Source: Desulfopila sp. IMCC35008 (GTDB lineage Bacteria > Desulfobacterota > Desulfobulbia > Desulfobulbales > Desulfocapsaceae). Taken from it: a stretch of DNA of 64,000 nt. The translations under genes were made by a program, and so were the position numbers. The stretch is from contig NZ_CP050700.1 in NCBI RefSeq assembly GCF_010646885.2, forward strand, positions 6,252,146 to 6,316,145, written 5' to 3'. The first letter of the stretch is position 1. Each line of letters opens with the position of its first letter. Below the pieces are notes generated by a model that did no database searches, was not told the DNA's origin, and worked only from the letters and a program-made list of their open reading frames with translations. Below are positions 59,731 through 64,000 of the stretch, piece after piece.

Positions 59731-62412
59731 TTAGAATGTACCACCAATGCTGAAATCGAAGACAGATGATTCTTCATCATCACGTGGATCGAGGTTGTAC
59801 CCCCAGACGATGCTGATCGGACCCATGGGCGAAAACCAGCGGATACCAAGGCCGGTGGCCTTCTCATAGTCGTCAAAGCTCCAGTCGCCGATGATTGATT
59901 GGCCTGCATCAAAGAAAACGAGTCCCTGTATACCTTGTCCTTCAGCGATCGGGAAGATTATCTCGAAATTGGTGTACCACATCTTTTCGCCACCGATTCT
60001 TTCACCGGTTTCATCATCAATGGGGCTGACATCACCATACTCGAAACCGCGAATGGTTCTCATGCCTCCTAGATAGAAACGTTCATATACCGGTAATTTA
60101 TCGGTCTCGTTTTCATCAACTTGTCCGAGGGCACCCTTGAAATGGAAAGTCGTTTTCCATACCAGTGGAAAATACCAGCTGGTTGATGCCTCATACTTGG
60201 TGAATTCAGCGTCACCACCCAGAGGTCCGCCGCCGTATTTGACGGAGAACTGGTGGCGGGAGCCTTCAGTTGCGCCAAAAAGTTTATCACGAGTGTCGCG
60301 TACTAGTGTGGCCTTGATAGCACTTGTGACATTAAGATCGACAGAATTCCTGATGATGTAAGACGCATCGTCGTCTACATCTGTCAGGTCAGTATCGGTG
60401 TAACTGTAGTTACCGTAAATTTTCCATTTCTCCCAGAGAGGGTAACCGACGCGAAGACCGCCACCCATGGAGTCCTTGGTGTAATCGTCGTATTCCCGTT
60501 CGGTATCGAACAGGTCAAGCCCCCAGCTGAGATCTGAGTCATTGACATGCGGGTTGGTGTAGGCGAGATTATAGCGGGAGCTGGAACCGCCAAGATTGGC
60601 ACTGAGAGAGAGTTTGTCACCGCGGCCCAGGAAGTTGTTTTCAGAAATGGAACCCATGATGATCAAATCGTCAACAGAGGAATAGCCGGCACCGACAGAG
60701 AAGGTTCCGGTGGATCTCTCCTTGACATCGATGGCAATGTTCATGCGCGATGGGTCCATGGTTGGTTCCGGGGTGACATTAACCTCTTCAAAATACTGCA
60801 ACCGTTGCAGTGCCTTGGAGGAGTCGCGCAATGCTTTTGAATTGAATACGCCGCCTTCAGCAATCCTGAGCTCTCTTCTTATGACGTTGTCCCGGGTTCG
60901 GTTGTTTCCTTTGATAGTGATGCGGTTCACGTAGACCAATTCGCCCTGGTCAATGTCAAAGGAGATATCGATCCGGCCACCGGAGCTGGATTTCTCCATC
61001 AGGGGTCGGACGTTGGCAAAGGCATATCCCTGTTCCGCATAATAGTCTGTGATCGACATCATGTCTTCGCGCAATACGGATCGGTTAAGATATTCCTGTT
61101 TGCGAATGGAGAGAAGGTTGAGCAGGGTTGTCTGGTCAGCTATGACATCGCCTTCAATTTTGACAGTTCCAACTTTGAAGCGGGGGCCCTCTTCAATAGA
61201 AAAGGTGATATACAGCCAATCCTCTTCCTGTCGTATCTGAGGTTCACCGATCTTGGTCTCAAGAAAACCATTGTTCTGGTAAAAGGTCACAATGCGGCCT
61301 GCATCCTGGCGGATTTTATCCATTTCCAGTAAGCCAGTGGCGGTCAGCCAGGAGAAGAAACCTTTTTCACCGGACTCGATTTCATCACGAAGCTCATCGT
61401 CGTCAAAGGTGGTGTTGCCCTCAAAACTGATCTCTTTAATGTAGACCTTGGAACCTTCATCAATAGTATATTCAATGACGGCACCCTCGTCAGTAGGATA
61501 GGAGATATCTGTTGTAACCTGGGTATTGTAAAACCCCTTTGACTTGTAGAGTTCAAGGATCGCCTCTTTGCCAGCATCTATCTTGGCCGGGTTAAGAGTG
61601 AAGTGTTCACGGATATTCGCCGCACCTCTTACGTCTTCTTCGCCTACTTCATCGGCGCCGGTGAAGGTGACGGAGGCAATGACTGGTTTTTCTACTACAG
61701 TAAATATGATGTCCTTTCCCTGGGGTCCGTCAGTCACGTCGATCTGGACATCATTAAAGTAACCCATTGAGTAAATGGCTTTTAAGTCTTCACGAAGGGT
61801 TGCCTGGTTGTATGAGCCTCCAGCCTTGCTGGAGATTTTTCTCAAGATGGCACCGGAGTCGATACGTTTGTTCCCCTTGGGCGAGATGGAGGCGATACGG
61901 AACTCCCGGCCGGTATAGGCCAGGATATCGAGGAGTATACCTTCTATGGCAGTGGGAAGATCTTCAATGGATTCCGCTTTGCGGAAAAAATATTGTGGAC
62001 TTGAAGGTGCCAGCAGGTCGAAAACCTTCATGTCTACACTAAGTTGTGAGCCAATCATAGTGAGGCTGCCCGCTGCAACGTTTTCAAAACCGGTGAGCCT
62101 GGCAACATCCTGGAGCAGCTTGGGTGGGGGAGGCCAGCTTCCGGTGTAGTCAGCAATCGTTTCAGCCTGATTCCGTGCCACAGGCAACAGGTCGTGCTGT
62201 GAAAGTGCATCGAGCAGTGCCACGTCCGCCATGGAGGTAATGCGTTCATTATCTTTAAAGCTGTTGATTTTCAGGGGAAGAAAAGCGGTGTTCTGTTCTG
62301 CAGCTGTTGCTGTGACCGGCCCCGTCATGAGGAGCAGAAAGAGGGCGCAGACGAGCGGTGCAGAGAACCTGTGTTGATGGAACAGGGACTGAACTTTTCT
62401 GTGAAAAATCAT
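59731..62412 (-). CDS. bamA: outer membrane assembly factor BamA with an extra N-terminal domain
   Basis: This 893-residue protein has a signal peptide (about 1-38). A roughly 110-residue TolB/curli-like domain not found in E. coli BamA follows (AFLPLKINSFKDNERI...LLPVARNQAETIAD...DVARLTGFENVAAGSLTMIG). Then come five POTRA domains (about 160-560; for example RIASISPKGNKRID, ISFEGNTTFDDDELRD, NRITIKGNNRTRDNVIRREL). The 16-strand beta-barrel has RGFEYGDV in loop 6 (the conserved RGF/VRGF motif) and ends FDFSIGGTF with a terminal Phe as the barrel signal. BamA folds outer-membrane proteins. The extra domain is seen in related deltaproteobacteria and may bind a partner lipoprotein. AGGA precedes the start at 62412. 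Confidence 0.93.
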   Translation of the reverse strand: MIFHRKVQSLFHQHRFSAPLVCALFLLLMTGPVTATAAEQNTAFLPLKINSFKDNERITSMADVALLDALSQHDLLPVARNQAETIADYTGSWPPPPKLLQDVARLTGFENVAAGSLTMIGSQLSVDMKVFDLLAPSSPQYFFRKAESIEDLPTAIEGILLDILAYTGREFRIASISPKGNKRIDSGAILRKISSKAGGSYNQATLREDLKAIYSMGYFNDVQIDVTDGPQGKDIIFTVVEKPVIASVTFTGADEVGEEDVRGAANIREHFTLNPAKIDAGKEAILELYKSKGFYNTQVTTDISYPTDEGAVIEYTIDEGSKVYIKEISFEGNTTFDDDELRDEIESGEKGFFSWLTATGLLEMDKIRQDAGRIVTFYQNNGFLETKIGEPQIRQEEDWLYITFSIEEGPRFKVGTVKIEGDVIADQTTLLNLLSIRKQEYLNRSVLREDMMSITDYYAEQGYAFANVRPLMEKSSSGGRIDISFDIDQGELVYVNRITIKGNNRTRDNVIRRELRIAEGGVFNSKALRDSSKALQRLQYFEEVNVTPEPTMDPSRMNIAIDVKERSTGTFSVGAGYSSVDDLIIMGSISENNFLGRGDKLSLSANLGGSSSRYNLAYTNPHVNDSDLSWGLDLFDTEREYDDYTKDSMGGGLRVGYPLWEKWKIYGNYSYTDTDLTDVDDDASYIIRNSVDLNVTSAIKATLVRDTRDKLFGATEGSRHQFSVKYGGGPLGGDAEFTKYEASTSWYFPLVWKTTFHFKGALGQVDENETDKLPVYERFYLGGMRTIRGFEYGDVSPIDDETGERIGGEKMWYTNFEIIFPIAEGQGIQGLVFFDAGQSIIGDWSFDDYEKATGLGIRWFSPMGPISIVWGYNLDPRDDEESSVFDFSIGGTF

Positions 62413-62688
62413 GAGGAAATCCTTTGTGTTATTGATGTGGCACGATCGAAGCCGGGTTGCCGGATGATCCTTGCAAGCCCGGTGAATTAGTGTTAATGGA
62501 TTGATTTCGCATTGAAAATTGAACTCATGACCGGCGATTACAGGCCGCCGGGAAAACCCAGACCATTATGCCATGTTTAGTTGAAAATGCAAAGACCGCA
62601 AATGGGTAACAGGTGAAAAAGATATGAGTTAACCCTTCTTGAGAAAAGGTAATTTTGATGTGTGCCAGTAAAGATGAGGACAGAAGTG

Positions 62689-63423
62689 ATGAAGCGAATC
62701 GTTCCGTGGCGGGCACTCGTAGATTTAGTGCTGCCGGATATCTGCAGAGTATGCGGAGTTACGGTAAATACAAGAGATGGATTACATGGCATTTGTGACA
62801 CCTGCCTTGACCAGGTGAAGTACAGGGGGAAAGATGGTTGCAGGAGGTGTGGTATCGCTTATGTCGGACATGTGGATTCCAACCATCTCTGCGGTACATG
62901 TCTTACACGGCCCCCGTCGTATCACGGAGCTACATCTGTATGCGACTATGCAGAGCCGGTACGTGGGCTTCTTCACCGCTTAAAATATCAATCCGATACC
63001 AGTGTACTTCCGTCACTTGCAACGATTGTTAATCGGTCAGAATGGGCTGACCCTGCCAGATTTGACTGGATAATACCGGTTCCGCTTTATATCGGCCGTT
63101 TACGATCCCGGGGGTACAACCAGGCTGTGCTCCTGGCCCGTCTTCTATTTGGAAATAGAAATGAGCGCCTCAACACGTTTCTGCTACAACGTGTCAGGGA
63201 GACGGCACCACAGGCCGGTCTGGATGGGGGAGAGAGGAGGAGGAATCTGCGTGGTGCATTTTCCGTCGAGCGGTCGGAACTCCTTGTGGGGCGGTGTATT
63301 TGCCTGGTTGATGATGTCCTTACTACAGGTGCGACGGCCAATGCATGTAGTACTGTACTGTTGAAGGCCGGTGTTTGTTCGGTGGAGGTGGTGACCATGG
63401 CAGGTGTACGGGTTAAAAGGTGA
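62689..63423 (+). CDS. comF: ComF-family phosphoribosyltransferase-like protein
   Basis: About 244 residues. An N-terminal zinc-ribbon-like region has CRVCGVTVN, GICDTC, CRRCGIAYV and LCGTCLTRP. The C-terminal phosphoribosyltransferase domain has PVPLYIGRLRSRGYNQAVLLA and the PRPP loop CLVDDVLTTGATANAC. ComF proteins help DNA uptake in competent bacteria and are also linked to replication-restart helicases elsewhere. I prefer ATG 62689, after GAGG; starts at 62674 and GTG 62662 are possible. It is divergent from bamA, with about 280 bp between the two starts. Confidence 0.9.
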   Translation: MKRIVPWRALVDLVLPDICRVCGVTVNTRDGLHGICDTCLDQVKYRGKDGCRRCGIAYVGHVDSNHLCGTCLTRPPSYHGATSVCDYAEPVRGLLHRLKYQSDTSVLPSLATIVNRSEWADPARFDWIIPVPLYIGRLRSRGYNQAVLLARLLFGNRNERLNTFLLQRVRETAPQAGLDGGERRRNLRGAFSVERSELLVGRCICLVDDVLTTGATANACSTVLLKAGVCSVEVVTMAGVRVKR

Positions 63424-64000
63424 AAGTATAGGTGGATGTCAATAAGTATTTTAAGAAAAAATTATAAAAAATTTAAATTTACCGAATGCCGTGCAAGCGC
63501 TTGAAATACGGTGTTCTTCGTAATGATGTGCAGATATATTGAGTAAAATTTAGAAAAATTGAATATAAGATCGTTTGGTCGTGTTCAATAAAATAATTAA
63601 ATTGTGGAAAAAGTCCAAACATTTTTATTAACGCCCTTATTTGACGACCATTAATTGTGCTATAGCAGAACCCACGTTTTTATTGGCCTGCGACTCGTCA
63701 TGTTCATCGGATGCAGGTGTAGTGGGGCTTTGCGGACTCGTGAAGTAACCTTCTGCCTTAATAAGAAAATTTGGGCTCACGGTCGTTGACGGGATGCATG
63801 CTGACGGAGTAATCAAGAACACGTGAACGACAAGCCGGGGGGCTGCGTTCCTAATCTCACTTTTGTTATTATTACTTATTCAATAGAGATGTTGTTCCCG
63901 TTAAGAATGGGAAACATCAACGATGGAATTGTGTCCGGATGATGTAATTCTGTCTTAAATGAACCGCAATCAGCTCATTCTGATGAAAGCAGGACCGTTT
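63424..64000. other. intergenic to the window edge, no firm gene
   Basis: AT-rich sequence. A minus frame (63637-63822, GTG start) gives 61 residues rich in Ser/Pro/Thr, without a ribosome binding site or known family. An imperfect hairpin lies at 63888-63918. A possible plus-strand start (ATG 63959, MNRNQLILMKAGPF, open to the end) has no clear ribosome binding site and cannot be judged. Confidence 0.4.

Noticed and set aside
63637..63822. 61-codon minus-strand frame near the right edge
   Set aside because: GTG start without a ribosome binding site, low-complexity Ser/Pro/Thr composition, and open sequence upstream ends at a stop. Kept only as a note in the intergenic entry.

Overview
The window looks like a chromosome segment of a Gram-negative anaerobe, most likely a deltaproteobacterium (Desulfobacterota) close to the Desulfobulbales. 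The signs are a BamA with an extra N-terminal domain, a 1,400-residue acyl-CoA dehydratase activase, a short CstA-family carrier beside a LytS/LytR pair, and many PAS hybrid kinases and PilZ proteins. This placement is inferred from gene content and is not proven.

The window has two halves that meet at a tRNA-Pro(CGG) gene (30766-30842). The left half (1-30.7 kb) is visibly AT-richer, mosaic and rich in mobile or decayed DNA. It holds, in order: small stress-type genes; decayed genes (2544-3070); a LytR-LytS-CstA locus (3171-7331) resembling the pyruvate-sensing BtsR-BtsS-BtsT arrangement; a tyrosine recombinase broken by one extra base (7785-8628); two PAS hybrid kinases; a sigma-54 activator; a methyltransferase gene split by an IS1111-type element (17388-18901); an NAD(P)-binding epimerase-like protein and a membrane 4Fe-4S protein; a second, apparently identical IS copy (21963-23476); a five-gene cluster of exported MORN-repeat proteins, a periplasmic binding protein and a large caspase-fold-like Cys-rich protein (23632-28531); a TrmK-like methyltransferase; and an N-terminal glutamine amidohydrolase.

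The right half (31-64 kb) is an ordinary chromosome core: an EAL/HDOD protein and a PilZ protein; a closely spaced plus-strand run (MoxR ATPase, VWA protein, M20 amidohydrolase, EamA transporter, YheT-like hydrolase, methyltransferase, GNAT); transporters, a GntR regulator, a Nudix hydrolase and a TANGO2-like protein; two more PilZ proteins; PEGA-type lipoproteins; a ribbon-helix-helix protein followed by the activase; then a degenerate GDPD-like protein, Mfd, BamA and ComF.

Two observations stand out. First, the 3' non-coding end of each IS1111-type copy folds on paper into a closing stem with two inner hairpins. One hairpin carries 7-nt and 5-nt segments that together spell exactly the 11-bp sequence shared by both insertion sites; the other carries the equivalent pair for the element's own junction. 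This is a guide RNA (bridge RNA/seekRNA) readable from sequence alone. Second, the exported MORN cluster carries a shared RWKK-type motif at the C-terminus of three proteins and at the mature N-terminus of a fourth, next to a protein with a caspase/CHAT-like His-Cys pair. I know of no described system with this set of parts.
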